64,000 nucleotides of DNA, taken from contig NC_087106.1 of NCBI RefSeq assembly GCF_963855985.1, positions 9,903,001 through 9,967,000 of the forward strand, in the 5' to 3' direction. This stretch comes from Ostrinia nubilalis (taxonomy: Eukaryota > Arthropoda > Insecta > Lepidoptera > Crambidae). Below are positions 8,810-20,752 of this stretch, piece by piece (positions within the stretch are counted from its first letter, which is position 1; every line of letters starts with the position of its first letter). The notes under the pieces were generated by a model. That model had not been told where the DNA came from and did not search any database. It worked only from the letters and a program-made list of their open reading frames with translations. Position numbers and translations under genes: made by a program.

Positions 8810-10930
8810 TAAATAGAAATAGTAGTAGTAGGTACATTCGATTCAGGAGCAGTTCACTGAATTTACCATGCATTCTTGTATGGTGTATCATAAGAATGGG
8901 TATACAAGATTGCGTGGTATATTAAACAAGGTAGTGACGTGCTAATATCTAGACTTAGGTACATATTAAGGTACTAGTAGAAATGACTCGCATACATAAA
9001 TTTGAATAACTTGGATTGACCAGTCCCCGAAAGCAGCGCCTGTTCACAGACATGACGAGTGAACCAGCCATCGCTTCACTCGACCATAGTAGAGGGAATG
9101 TAACGATTATTTTGCATAACTAGATTAAGCATTTTAATTGGGTAGAAAACCATTAAAATAGCTGTTTTCAACTCTTTGGAATTGCGGAGCGATCGTTTGA
9201 AATCCTTCTAGTGCTAGATGGTGCTAGACAGACGAGTCTCTTTATTGAGACTGATTCGACTATAATTGACAGATCGAAATGGAAATATCTTGAGACCATT
9301 TCATTGCAAGGAGTGTTGTTATAAGGTAAACAACTTTTACTTGGAACGTGAATTATGAGGAGAACAAAATGCGAATAATTTCATGGATTTTTCTAGTAAA
9401 ACAAATAACAGATTAAGGGAATTGACGGGGTTCCAGAATTAAAGGGAAGGGAAGGAATTAAATTGGATGATTCAGTAAAAAAATCCGTTAACATTTTTCT
9501 TAAATTCAATTCTCCTAGCGTTAAATAGCTCGCCGGAATACATGAATAATTATCATCTTTGTTTATATCGTGCCCAAGGCTTGGAGCCCGAAATCAATAG
9601 AATTTCTTAGAAAGCTTTAGCGGTACAAGGGATAATTTGGGAGTAAAATCCCGTAAACCTTACTATGGTAAGCCCTGTGAATCCTTTCCCTTCGTTATAA
9701 CGATACGTTAAAAGCTGGGTATAAGTAGAATACCTGCCCACACAAAGTAGGTGGGTTTAGTTACATTATAGGGTTGTTTTTTGGAATACTAAATGACTTG
9801 TTTATCAAACGTTTTTATCTATTAAACTCCAATTTGTAAACATATAAACAAAAATCCCTTAAGTGACTTGGAACTATCAAGGTCGAGGTTTATGTACCTA
9901 CGAGTATGTGTATTCAACCATAATGTAATGACATTTATATGTAAACCACAACACAAAAGCCCGTATTCACAAAAATTACTATAAGTAAGTGAGTAAAAAA
10001 TGTTTCTGTGGAATTACAGGATCATGGGAACAGTCCCTACACACAAGTTAGCATAAAATTTCAGGAAATAAGGTTAGAAAAAAAAATTCATAAATAATTT
10101 CTTTTTCTTCATAAAAACTCGCCGGTGTTAGGTTAATTGCTTCACCCTACAGCTGAATTTCAATAACGTCGCTCCATTTATAATGCCGACAGAAAGCAGA
10201 AAAAGGAAATTAGCGAAAAATTCCAATGCTGCAAATATCAGGGAACGAAAGCAATTTGTTTTCGCGGGGCAATGTCCCTTCTGATTAAGGGCAGCTCGCA
10301 CTATGTGTCACAGACATATTATGTAGTACAATATGTGTGTACGTGTTTGTACAAATGTTTTTGGAAAGTTTTTTTCGCAATTACGACTTCTCAAACGCGT
10401 TTCGCAAATAATTTTGGGTCAGTTTTTGCAAGCAAGTGCTCGTACCGAATCGTATGACTTCGCGGCATAGAATAACTACAAAATACGAACTGTCCTATTT
10501 CTTGCCAAAGAACAGAAATACATAGAAAATGCTATAATAAGTCAAGTATCGCGGTATTCCAGCCACCATTTTGTTGTTTAATTCCAATATTGTGTAATTT
10601 CTTTTATCCTAAGGGAGATATGTATCACTTGGTTGTTTGAAAGATAATCAATATCGTTGTGCGAACGATGTCTAATATCTTTATTATACAAAATGATAAT
10701 ATAAAGAATTTTCACGTATTGGTTAAGATTAGTTACAAGAATCTGAGAAAGATGCTAATAATATATTATTTAAATATCGAATATAGTGACTTTATTAATT
10801 TACTGAGTGAAATGGCGAAATAATTGAGCATTTTGGCTCTGCAAAACAGATTCTCTAATCTGTGCTTAAATATTTACTAAATGGTGTCAACTGGTGAATT
10901 ATTTTGAACAATTTTTTTTTAATAATACTT
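8810..10930. other. Intron 2, nothing recognised
   Basis: AT-rich intron. One fragment at about 9958 (GCCCGTATTCACAAAAATTA) is a single end of the CGCCCG MITE family. Confidence 0.5.
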
Positions 10931-10935
10931 ATTGA

Positions 10936-11425
10936 GATATCTGTTACGGTCAAAGTGATAAATGTGAAAATTATGAATAATCGCCGGTTATTATGAATAA
11001 TTACCGCATGATTTGGTTAATGTGATTAATATGAGGTCATTTATGTGTGTATAAAACTAAATAGGCGGCTTAGGGGTGGCCCAAGGGCCACCCCCGCCGC
11101 ACCTTAACCTATTTTTCACTTTAAATCAAAACATTATGTTATAGGCATCATGGAAAAGTAATATTATGCAAGAAACATTCCAAGCTCATTATGCCAAATT
11201 ATATTAATATATGATATCAAAACGTTCAAAAGTTTGGCTGTACACGAGCACGTACACAAGATGTTGTTCTCTTTTAAGAAATTTGTTAGTACTAAGGTTG
11301 AATTATTAAATAATCACTGTTAAATGTGATTAATTTATCACTTTTACCGCCACTGTCGGTAATTATTCATAATAACCGGTTATTATTAATAATTTTCAAT
11401 TTATCACATTAACCGTAACATATCT
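10936..11425. mobile_element. MITE with long inverted ends
   Basis: Left end GATATCTGTTACGGTCAAAG and right end GTAACATATC pair over about 60 bp; both arms contain CCGGTTATTATGAATAATTA. The interior holds a GC-rich palindrome (GGTGGCCCAAGGGCCACC at about 11076). No transposase coding is seen. Confidence 0.75.
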
Positions 11426-11924
11426 ATTTCATTAAAATCAACTTCTTTAATCATCTCACTCGACCTAAAATAACTTGTAAAAAGTATATTTTGCTTTACG
11501 CGTTTTATAGCCCAAAACGCGTCATGATACTTTCTTAATTTTACGGTAACATCACAGAAGCCCGTGGAAGTTACGACTGGGCCGTATTTTTTATATTTCC
11601 TTGTCTACCGCGTTATTGCTAAGAAACCATAAAATGTCCAGAGTCTTATAAGAAATTGTTATAAGCTACTCTTTGTAGACAAAACATTGTGCTTTTCAAA
11701 GAGTCTTTGAGCTCAATTTGTAGTCAATTTGTTATGGTAATTAGTAATTTATTAATTAAAATACTGTAACGCCTGGCGGGGTTAGCAACAAAATACATAA
11801 GTAGAGTTCAGCTATAAGGCGTGGTTGAAGCATACGTGAGTTTTTTTTAAGAATAATAATGTAATAATTAGGGACAAAACATAACATGGTCATTAAGAAA
11901 CATTAAGACGTAGTTAAGGATCAT

Positions 11925-12006
11925 CATCATCATCAATTTCAGCCATAGGACTTCCGTCCACTGCTGAACATAAGCCTCCCCCAATAATTTCCACAAAGGC
12001 CGGTTA
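11925..12006 (-). mobile_element. RTE LINE 3' tail
   Basis: Minus-strand tail of the ATG-repeat subfamily: ATCATCATCATCATCA then the complement of CAGCAGTGGACGGAAGTCC. Only about 80 bp. Confidence 0.75.
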
Positions 12007-12009
12007 GTT

Positions 12010-13990
12010 ACGCTTAATAATATTGTTTAAGTACTCCTGTCAAAATGACGCAGTTTGTCCTAATACTGATTTCATTAGTGAGGGCCACTACAAAAACACT
12101 GTTTTACCTCAATAACATAAAAGAGGTGTATGATTTTAATGAAGGGTTCCGCATAATATTCCCTCGGGTATTCGTAATTTTATAAACCAGTAAAACATAT
12201 TAACTTATCACCACTCTACAAATTATTTTGAATCTTATCGTAACTGTATGTATACAGTTCAAAATATGCTACGGATATATTATTTAAAATCCATAACGTT
12301 TACCTGTCGAGCGATCTTCATTCTGACAGCCTTCTGATATCGTCTGAGCTATAACAAGGAGATGAAAATTAAAACTTGCATGTGGGAAATTCATGAATTT
12401 TCCGGGAAGAAATTAATTTGATTTTCCAATAAAAATGTTGAGATTACACGTCAGAATTTGCTTTAAAACATTGTTAATCAATGTTAAATCAATTCCCAGT
12501 ATTTTTCAAGGAAATTTTGTGAGGAGAATTCGCGTAATCCTGACTTACTTAATTATAAATGCGAAAATGATTTTTTGTCTGAACCAATTAACTAATTTAG
12601 ATGAAATATGGGCCAGAATTAGTGTGAGACCCAGGCAAAAACATAGGATAGTTTTTATTTTAATTTAGCTAAATAATTGTATTAGGTAAGCTTAATACAA
12701 TTTATTATTATTTAATTCTTCCTCTCCATTGTTGTTGCGCCCTACAGGGTTCATGGTGACCTAATTATATTCTGTAAGACCTATTATCTACACTGTGCAA
12801 TGCAATAAAGTATCGAGTACCTATCCCCATTTTTTGAAAGAATAAAGTCTTTCTGAGACAAACCAAAATTTCCGCAGGCGAAGCCACGAGCAGACAGTAG
12901 TTTATGAATATACTTCAGAGTTTCCATACCTCATAATATCTACTAACGAAGTAACGCTTCTTGAATTTTATGCACCACATTTATCTCCAACTGAAAGACA
13001 CAAATATGATCCTCATTTACCAGGGATTGTTTCTGGAATTTTCCAGACATTTCCTATGGAAATTCCAGCGGAGACAAGTTTATTCCATTATATTTCAGTG
13101 TCTCAAGTTCCTTTTATGCGCTGGTTTCCAGAAAGTATGAGGAATGAAAATTATTTGAACTCTAGAGGTTTGTTATATGTTTTTAGAAGATTTTTATGAG
13201 AAAATATTGTGTGTTTTGGTTACATTAAGTTTTTCCTGAAAGCTCTTCGTTAAAAAGGAATCAGGGAAAGTGAAATCTATGAAAAAATTAAAATTGGAAT
13301 AAAAATTTAAAAAAATCTTGTGAATATAAGTAGTTAATGGCTGATGGTCTCACACATGAGCCTCTAAATCAGTGTTTCTAGTTTTATTTGTTTTATCGAT
13401 GCAAGGCACATTTTTACAGTCAGTCAGTTTCAGTTAAGATGCAGCCAAAGTGTAGTTAAACTGGGAGTTTTTTTTAAAGAAGTGCATAATTGCAAAATAG
13501 ACGGTAATTTTACCAGAATATACTCAGTTTGCTAGTCCACAACGAAGCTGCACGAGCATCGAGTTACAAAGGCCCCACCTTTGGTGTTAAATGTATCGGA
13601 ACGTTGAGCACTTAGTCGCTTACATATTTTTAGATATGGTTTTTCACATTCTCCTTTTTTAAATTTCGTGGATATTGAAAAATGATTATAATATGTAGAG
13701 ATGGGCCGACTAGTCGGGAAAGCCGACTATTCGGCATCATTTGTAGTCGGCCGACTAGTGACGACTATTCGGCAAAATATGCCGATTATAATATTATTAA
13801 TATGCCTTTTGCGTTGGTTTTTTTCAACTTTATTTTCTTTCATCAAAAAGCAACTAACTAAATGGCTTTACTAATAACATAAACTTACAAATATTACTAA
13901 TACCTCTTTTGATTAATTACTTACTTTTGAGCGTATAGTTAAATTTTGCGTTAAAAAAAGTAAGATAGTTATAGATACTGAAGAACTAAT
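12010..13990. other. Intron 2, nothing firm recognised
   Basis: Mostly unassigned. GATGGGCCGACTAGTCGG with GTCGGCCGACTAGT at 13702-13770 is a dense short palindrome cluster, possibly the end of a hAT element whose other end I did not find. Confidence 0.4.
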
Positions 13991-13999
13991 GAAGAATGA

Positions 14000-14167
14000 T
14001 GTATGAAACACAGCGTGAGACGTCCACCCACAAGGTGGATCGATCACCTTATAAAGGTAGCAGGAAGGTACTGGTTGCAGGCTGCTACCAACCGGGCGAC
14101 GTGGAAATTTGGCGGAGGCGTATGTTCAGCAGTGGACGTCCTGTGGCTGAAATGATGATGATGATGA
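14000..14167 (+). mobile_element. RTE LINE 3' tail
   Basis: The plus strand reads QRETSTHKVDRSPYKGSRKV, then CYQPGDVEIWRRRMF in shifted frames, ending in CAGTGGACGTCC, TGGCTGAAATGATGATG and a GAT repeat. Same subfamily as the copy in the exon array. Confidence 0.85.
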
Positions 14168-14899
14168 AATCGCTCTATAATGTGTAATTAGGAACTAACG
14201 CAGTCGCATTCCTGTTCCTTTTAACTAAAGGGTGACTAAACGATTGTTTGCACCCTGATGGGGTTTTATTTAAATTATTTGCGAAGGTCAAAGAGAAATC
14301 TTTCAATGTCGAGTTAGTCAAAGGATTTCAATTAACTATATTAAAATTCTTATTTTCGTTACTTCACTTGGAATTCGACGGTTATTTCTGATCAAAATAT
14401 CTTTAAATACATGATTACTTTTGCTATAAAACATTAAATATGGCAAATTGTTTTCTTTAATTGATACTACAACTATCACTCCTAATACAAAAGTTCTGTT
14501 TCTCGTAATAACTGTTTTAATATAATTGAATACTAAATACACAAATTCTACAAAAGAAGATATAAACATAATACAAGAGCATTGAATATTAGGATTAAAA
14601 GATAAAACAAAAGATGAAAGATCTGTTCGTAAAAGATAAACTAAGGAACATAAAGGAACTACGTGACTCGCCTGACCGCGTGGGGTCAATAACTCCTGAG
14701 CTTATGTATGTACTTTATTAAATCTTTTGCAAGCTTTCATAAGCGGACTGCCAATCCAAGTTGAACTCGCAATGGTAAAATATTTTTTTTTAATTTCGTC
14801 CTTCTTCACAGAGGAGATAATTGGACACACCTTTAGGTAAATCATCAGTCATCAAAAGAGATAAATCATTCTAGTCCTGAAAACCGAGTTGGTTTTTGT

Positions 14900-15010
14900 T
14901 GGACGTTCACTGCTGGACATGACCCCAATGATTTCAAGATTGCCCAGTTGGTAGCAGCCTATATCCAGCGACTTGCTACAACCTTTACATGGTCTACTAT
15001 CCACCTATGT
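14900..15010 (-). mobile_element. RTE LINE 3' tail, old
   Basis: Degenerate minus-strand copy: GGACGTTCACTGCTGGACAT, GCCCAGTTGGTAGCAGCC and ATCCAGCGACTTGC match the tail of the ATG-repeat subfamily with many changes. Confidence 0.6.
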
Positions 15011-16047
15011 TGCCATTATGTAAGCTAAAATGCGTTGTACTCAAGTCTTTATTATTTTCACACGAACGTCTACATTTATCAGGCATTCAAAATCAGGCTT
15101 TAAATAATTTAATTATCTGAAAACCAAGATCGTATCGAATGTCTTCATAAACCTTTATAAGCAATAAAAGACGCAATCACTTTGTACTGGGGGTCTACCA
15201 CGTAAAACGACTATGTTTCAACCGGCAATTTCTCTCTCGCACATGCCAGCATCTTCGTAGGAAAGAAAGAGAGACGTATAGACCCGTATTCGGTTACATT
15301 TTGCTTAATAGGGTGTGAGTAATAAAATCCAAGTACTTATACTTCGGCGCTCCATCCCAACCATTAATTAATTAACTTAAACTCAAGAACCTGGCAAATT
15401 ATTTAATGATGTTTAATAGCCTTCAAAGGTTGGGAAAGCTGTATTTCTTTTGCAATTAATCTTTTTAATTGCTCGTAGATTAAAAAACTAGAGCTTTTGA
15501 AAGGTTTTGTGATGTTGTAGGTTAAAATTGAGAAAGTGTTGCTGTGTTTTATTTATGACTAGAATTTGGAACTGAAGAATAAAATAATATCTCACATATT
15601 TTTATGAGTATATCGGTCAATATGTCAACTTATTCTTCAAATAAAATCTATAATTGGCTGCGATACTTTCTATATTATTCAATGCATGCCCAGTACGTAA
15701 TGCTGTTGTAGGGACACATGTAGTATGAAAGGTGTATGTCAGCGATTTTGAATGCTTGTGTGACGTGTGAATCAAAGAGTCGGCCAGTTACTGCGCACTG
15801 ACCGGCTCGGGCAAACGTGTTAGCTTTGGGAAATTTAAGTAAATAAAATTGCGTTTCTATTGGTCGGTATATTCGTATTTCATTGAAGGTCAGTGGCAGT
15901 AACTCCCAGGATAGCTAGGATCCTCACACTTTACCAACTTGAGTTAACTTTGAGTCAGATAAATTAACATTCTTATACAGACACTAAATAGGTACACTTA
16001 CACGAGTTTATAAAATAGGTTACGATAGAAACCTACACTGTTTCTAA

Positions 16048-16193
16048 CGCCCGCATACACAAACGATGCTTGCTTAAGTGAAGCAGCAAATCGAACGCAC
16101 AGCGTTGAATAGAGCTCTGTGATTGGTTCGTGTGTCATCCTGAGCGTCCACACGCACGGTGAGACTTCATAGTAATGTTTGTGAATACGGGCG
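16048..16193 (+). mobile_element. CGCCCG MITE copy a
   Basis: 146-bp MITE with tips CGCCCGCATACACAAACG and GTTTGTGAATACGGGCG and TAA on both sides (16045-16047, 16194-16196). A TWA-type 3-bp duplication points to the PIF/Harbinger superfamily. The internal motif GCTTGCTTAAGTGAAGCAGC marks orientation. Confidence 0.88.
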
Positions 16194-16615
16194 TAAATAG
16201 CTCAAGATAGAGTTCGTTAAGTTTCGAGTAACAATAAAACTAGGTAGGTACCTAATACTATATCGTCGCAATATGAGCTGTATTATCATTCTTGACATTG
16301 AAACTCCTATTTACTAGACTAAAAACCTCTCAAAAGGCTATATCTTGAAAGTCAAAGTCTACAGACATGTGAATATTCCCTCTGCTTTTCATTTCATACA
16401 TCCATTTGTCCTTGCCTACGCATTTGTTCAGAGTCTAATAAATTCCAAGAAAAAACCCAAACAATCCACACATTCCCAAACTTTGACGTTCACTTTACAA
16501 GTCTTTGACCTGTGTGTTCTGCAAGTGATTTGTTTGAAGCAGTACAAACGTGAACTTGGAGAAAAATAACTTGCTAAGCTGAAGGTGACGTAGTGTTGTC
16601 GATATCCACTATCGA

Positions 16616-16812
16616 TATAGATCGTTTAATCCACGACGCGGCACGCCATTCTTCCGCAAATGTTTGAGTGTTATCGGTACACGCTAAATTATCCGTGAGT
16701 GCACACGCACACTTAGAATAATGACGCTCGGATTGCTCAGACTCCCCGCATCCCGCGCTTTCCTCGACTAAACATTTGTGGGGCGCGTCTTCGTGGATGA
16801 AACGAACTATAG
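16616..16812. mobile_element. Palindromic MITE
   Basis: ATAGATCGTTTAATCCACGA on the left pairs with TCGTGGATGAAACGAACTAT on the right. A related, more intact-looking segment lies in reverse orientation at about 63590-63720. Superfamily not determined. Confidence 0.65.
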
Positions 16813-17111
16813 TAACTTAGAGGCAAAACTTATAGTATGGAATCTATCGAGAGATAGTTTTATGTCCGATATTATTGTGACTTCTAATAGCATTAACCAA
16901 AACGTGACAGATGATATGACAGGGAATAAAGGTAAAGGGAAGGTCACGTACACTACGCTGATGGGTGACCCTGTATAAGATAAGATAAAATAAACCAAAA
17001 GCATTCCATATCATCGATAGTTTTGGTTATCTGATAGCTTTTACAATATCGATATTATTGGATGTAAAAACATCTATAGTATTGCTCACAATGTCCTATG
17101 ACTATCGTACG

Positions 17112-17247
17112 TACATCAAACGTATTCGATATCGACTGCGTAAAAAATGACATTATGACGGATTGTACAGCGTCCTAGCGGATAATTTCAAGAACTAAAA
17201 TCTTCATAAATTTTTTGACGCACTCGATACAGAATACGTTTGATGTA
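17112..17247. mobile_element. MITE, shared core with tip type A
   Basis: Inverted ends TACATCAAACGTATTCGATA and CAGAATACGTTTGATGTA flank a core (CTGCGTAAAAAATGACATTA, CCTAGCGG, TTTCAAGAA, AAATCTTCATA, TTTTTGACG) shared with the element at 52483-52649, whose tips are unrelated. Confidence 0.75.
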
Positions 17248-18169
17248 AACACACACTAAGCCCCCAGGTAATATTAACGGATCTTGAATATTTTTCGAGT
17301 TCAACTATCTATCGACAGTGAAATTATCGACGGTTTCGCAACACTAATGTAAAGCGACTTGACAAAGTTGAAAGAGCTTTAGTTGCTGTCAGAAATACAC
17401 TTTCAAACAATCAATTGTATGTGAAGTAGCAAACATGGCATTTCTTCATATTGGTTGGCTGCTAAGTTTTAATAATACGAGTAGAATATGAATAGGTTTT
17501 TGTGGATATAGCTTACTAGTTTTAGCCTGTGACTTCGTTCGCAGTATCAGTAAAAACGGAGCCTAACTAATATTAATTTAAACTTGGGATTTTTTAATGA
17601 CGTAAGCTAAGAAACATTGTAATGTTTCATGCATAAAATTAGTTCAGTAATTATACTAAGAATCCTGGAGAAGATTACATGTTACACAGTGTATGATTCC
17701 AACTAGGGCGGTACAAACATAATCTAAATCTTCAAAACTTTTTGAAAATCTGTCTCATACCCTCATACCCTAACTTCAAACTTCATATTACAAAGTGCAT
17801 CAACAAAGATGAAATTTCCCAACCACGTTTCATCCCTTAATACTGTAGACTAAGGCTGCACCAATTTCTCGGTCTTTGGCTCAAAGGGATGCTGTTCACA
17901 GAAATCTGGACGATCTAATATTGATGCAGGGGTATCTCGGATTTTGATAGTAAGTACTCTGATAGTTCCTGGAAGACGAGCCTAGAGCACATAGAGTTGA
18001 TAATCGCTGCCGTATACTATGGTGCGTATAATAAAACTACACTAAGGCTGGGTTGCACCATCTTACTTTAACTTTGACAAACGTCAAAAATCTGTCAAAC
18101 TCCATACAAAAACCACCGATTAAAGCGCCTAAAACAAGATTCAATCTCAGTCTATTTATGTTTGGTCTT

Positions 18170-18385
18170 CTTAATCTATAATATTAAAGCGAAAGGTCAC
18201 TGACTGACTGACTCACTCACTCTTCACGAAATCTCAGAAACTATAGTGCTAGGAGTCTCAAATCTCAAATTTTGCATGACTTTTAGAACTTAGGTGCTCA
18301 CTAAGACGGGATTTTGCAAAATTCATCCCCTAAGAGCGTAATACGGAATCTACGCGTATGAAGTCGCGGGCGGCCGGTAGTATTA
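18170..18385 (+). mobile_element. Helitron-like non-autonomous repeat
   Basis: CTATAATATTAAAGCGAAAG, then CACTGACTGACTGACTCACT, CTCAGAAACTATAGTGCTAG and a GCGGGCGGCCGGTAGTATT end. The same repeat occurs at 50205-50405 and 61424-61640. The TC start and CTAGT-like end fit lepidopteran Helitron derivatives; the class is inferred. Confidence 0.55.
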
Positions 18386-18748
18386 AAATAAAAACAATTA
18401 AACGCCTCAATCTATGCTTAAAATTGAGTGAAGGCTCAATTTTACTTGTACTATTGTATAGTATAGTAACTTATTGACAGCAATTGAACTAGCGTTCCTC
18501 GAATCTCAACAACAACTTTGGGCTATTGTCGCCTATATCAAATACTTTTAAAACCTTTTATTTAATTTTTCACCTTTTATTTTCATCAGAAAAAGCAAAA
18601 AGCTGTTTATTGTACTCATAATATATTCATATTCATTTTATTCACTTCACAATGTACATATTAAAGACAGATGTTAAAAAAAATGTTACATTGCTACCTC
18701 CCAGAGGTATATGTGATTTGTAAATTACAGACGTCATCCAGATCTATC

Positions 18749-20713
18749 TCAAAGATTATTATTGTCGCGATAACTAAAAAATTCATCAAGTGAGTAGAAG
18801 CAGTTTGAGATCAAATAATTTTGAAGTTTATTACTAAACGGTCTTAATTTATTTTCCAATTTTATGTGTTTCGGTATTTTATTAAAAATTTTTACTGCCA
18901 TATAAAAAGGACTACAATTGAGCATTTTGATTCTGGAAGGTGGTAAGTTTAGCCTATCTTTATGTCTGGTATTAACGTTATGCGTTTCTTTTATTTGTGA
19001 GAAAAGATGCTTGTTATTGAATACAAAAATACATATGTCCCTAATATAAATTGAGACTAATGTTAATAATTTAAATTTTACAAAATAAGGTCGGCAGCTT
19101 TGTCTATTGTCAATTCGGGCTAGAATTCTAACACATTTTTTTTGTAACATAAATATATCGTTTGCATTTACACTGTTACCCCAGAGAATAACTCCATATT
19201 TTAGCCAAGAGTAGGCGTAGGCGTAATAAGTTGAGAGCGCGGTTTTTAAGTTTGTACTTTGGTAGATTTTGTAAAGTGCATAGGTGAATTTTGAAAGTTT
19301 GGATTTTATATATTCTATGTGGGATTTCCAATTCAGATGCGTATCTACATTAAGTCCAAGCAATTTATATGATTCTACTGTTTCTATTTGGGTGTTTTTA
19401 AAGTGGATATTTGTATCTATGGGTGGTTTGTTGTATGATCGAAATTGTACAAGTTTTGATTTTCCTAAGTTAATTTCCAAATTATGATGTTCCAGCCAAT
19501 TCGTGATATTTTGGAGTGTATTATGGATAAGAGTTTTTGGATCAGTGTCGCTGTCGCATTTGATTAGTATGGACAGGTCATCGGCAAATAAAATAGGTGT
19601 AATTGAATCTCCACGTAAATGCTTCGGAAGCTCATTAATATAAATGAGAAAAAGTGCGCATCCTAATATGCTGCCCTGCGGTATTGAACTAGTTAACTGT
19701 TTTTCTTCAGATCTAATTTTTGATATTTCATTTGTAGTATGGTCGTAATGCTCTATTTGTACTAATTGCTTTCTGTTGTGTAAATAAGATTTGAACCAAT
19801 CATATGCCAATCCGCGGATACCTGAATCCATTAGTTTTTCTAGTAGTTTATCATAGGGAACTCTGTCATAAGCTTTCGTCATGTCCAATAAGATACCGAT
19901 TGTATGACCTTTGTCGTTAATGTGTTGTAGGGCCCTTTGTATGAACTTATATACCGCAAGAGTTGTTGATCTTTGTTTTCTAAATCCATTTTGGCTATCA
20001 TCTAGTAATTCGTATCTTTCAAGAAATGAATATAATCTGTCACACATTGCTCTTTCATAGACTTTTGAGAAGGCGGGTAGTAGGGCAATTGGTCTATAAT
20101 TACTAGGGTTTTTCTTATTATCTTTTTTGTGCAGCGGTTTTATGAGTGCTATTTTAAGAGGATCTGGGAATATACCGTGACGGAAACTTTGATTCACTAA
20201 AAAGGTAAGGGGATAAGCAAATTCTTCAGCGCACTGTTTTAATAACAAAGGTGGTATATCGTCTATGCCACTGCTATGTTTTTTTTTTAGTTTATTAATA
20301 ATAGTTTTGATTTCTTTTTGGTTCACTGGATTTAAGTACAAAGAGTTTGTTGGGATTAATTTTACCGAAGGACTAAATTGAGTTTTATTATTATGATCAT
20401 TTTTAGTTTTACCAATAGATGCGAAATGGTCGTTAAAGGTGTTAGATATTTCAATAGGACACGTTATTAGATTCTTTTTTACGTTTAGTACCATATTTTT
20501 ATGATTACTTGATTCTGTTTTACCTAATTTATTTTTAATTATTTTCCACATGGTTTTTATTTTATTGTCTGATTTTTCCATTTCTTTAATGTATTGCAAT
20601 TTTTTTGATAATGTAATGCTACGTTTTAGAGTTTTTGTATATAATTTATAGTAGGAATGAATTGCTGAATTTTTGGTTTTATTAAGGATAATTCTTAGAA
20701 CTCTTTTATGTTC
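18749..20713 (-). CDS. CR1-group LINE reverse transcriptase (3' part of ORF2)
   Basis: Reverse transcriptase of a non-LTR retrotransposon on the minus strand. In order: a lead-in with SSGIDDIPPLLLK, LIKPLHKKDNKKNPSNYRPI (fingers), QNGFRKQRST, LLDMTKAYDRVPYDKLL (first catalytic Asp), SSIPQGSILGCALFLIYIN, then ILFADDLSI with the catalytic F-A-D-D pair, and a thumb with HHNLEINLGKSK and YKLLGL. The first Met-like codon of the longest frame (20599) is a TTG; the frame is open upstream as far as 20713. There a 44-bp insertion separates it from the endonuclease part, so ORF2 is split by a frameshift. Best placed in the CR1/L2/Daphne/Kiri assemblage; the clade is not certain. Confidence 0.9.
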   Translation of the reverse strand, partial: EHKRVLRIILNKTKNSAIHSYYKLYTKTLKRSITLSKKLQYIKEMEKSDNKIKTMWKIIKNKLGKTESSNHKNMVLNVKKNLITCPIEISNTFNDHFASIGKTKNDHNNKTQFSPSVKLIPTNSLYLNPVNQKEIKTIINKLKKKHSSGIDDIPPLLLKQCAEEFAYPLTFLVNQSFRHGIFPDPLKIALIKPLHKKDNKKNPSNYRPIALLPAFSKVYERAMCDRLYSFLERYELLDDSQNGFRKQRSTTLAVYKFIQRALQHINDKGHTIGILLDMTKAYDRVPYDKLLEKLMDSGIRGLAYDWFKSYLHNRKQLVQIEHYDHTTNEISKIRSEEKQLTSSIPQGSILGCALFLIYINELPKHLRGDSITPILFADDLSILIKCDSDTDPKTLIHNTLQNITNWLEHHNLEINLGKSKLVQFRSYNKPPIDTNIHFKNTQIETVESYKLLGLNVDTHLNWKSHIEYIKSKLSKFTYALYKIYQSTNLKTALSTYYAYAYSWLKYGVILWGNSVNANDIFMLQKKCVRILARIDNRQSCRPYFVKFKLLTLVSIYIRDICIFVFNNKHLFSQIKETHNVNTRHKDRLNLPPSRIKMLNCSPFYMAVKIFNKIPKHIKLENKLRPFSNKLQNYLISNCFYSLDEFFSYRDNNNL

Positions 20714-20721
20714 CTCCTATC

Positions 20722-20752
<31 letters not shown>

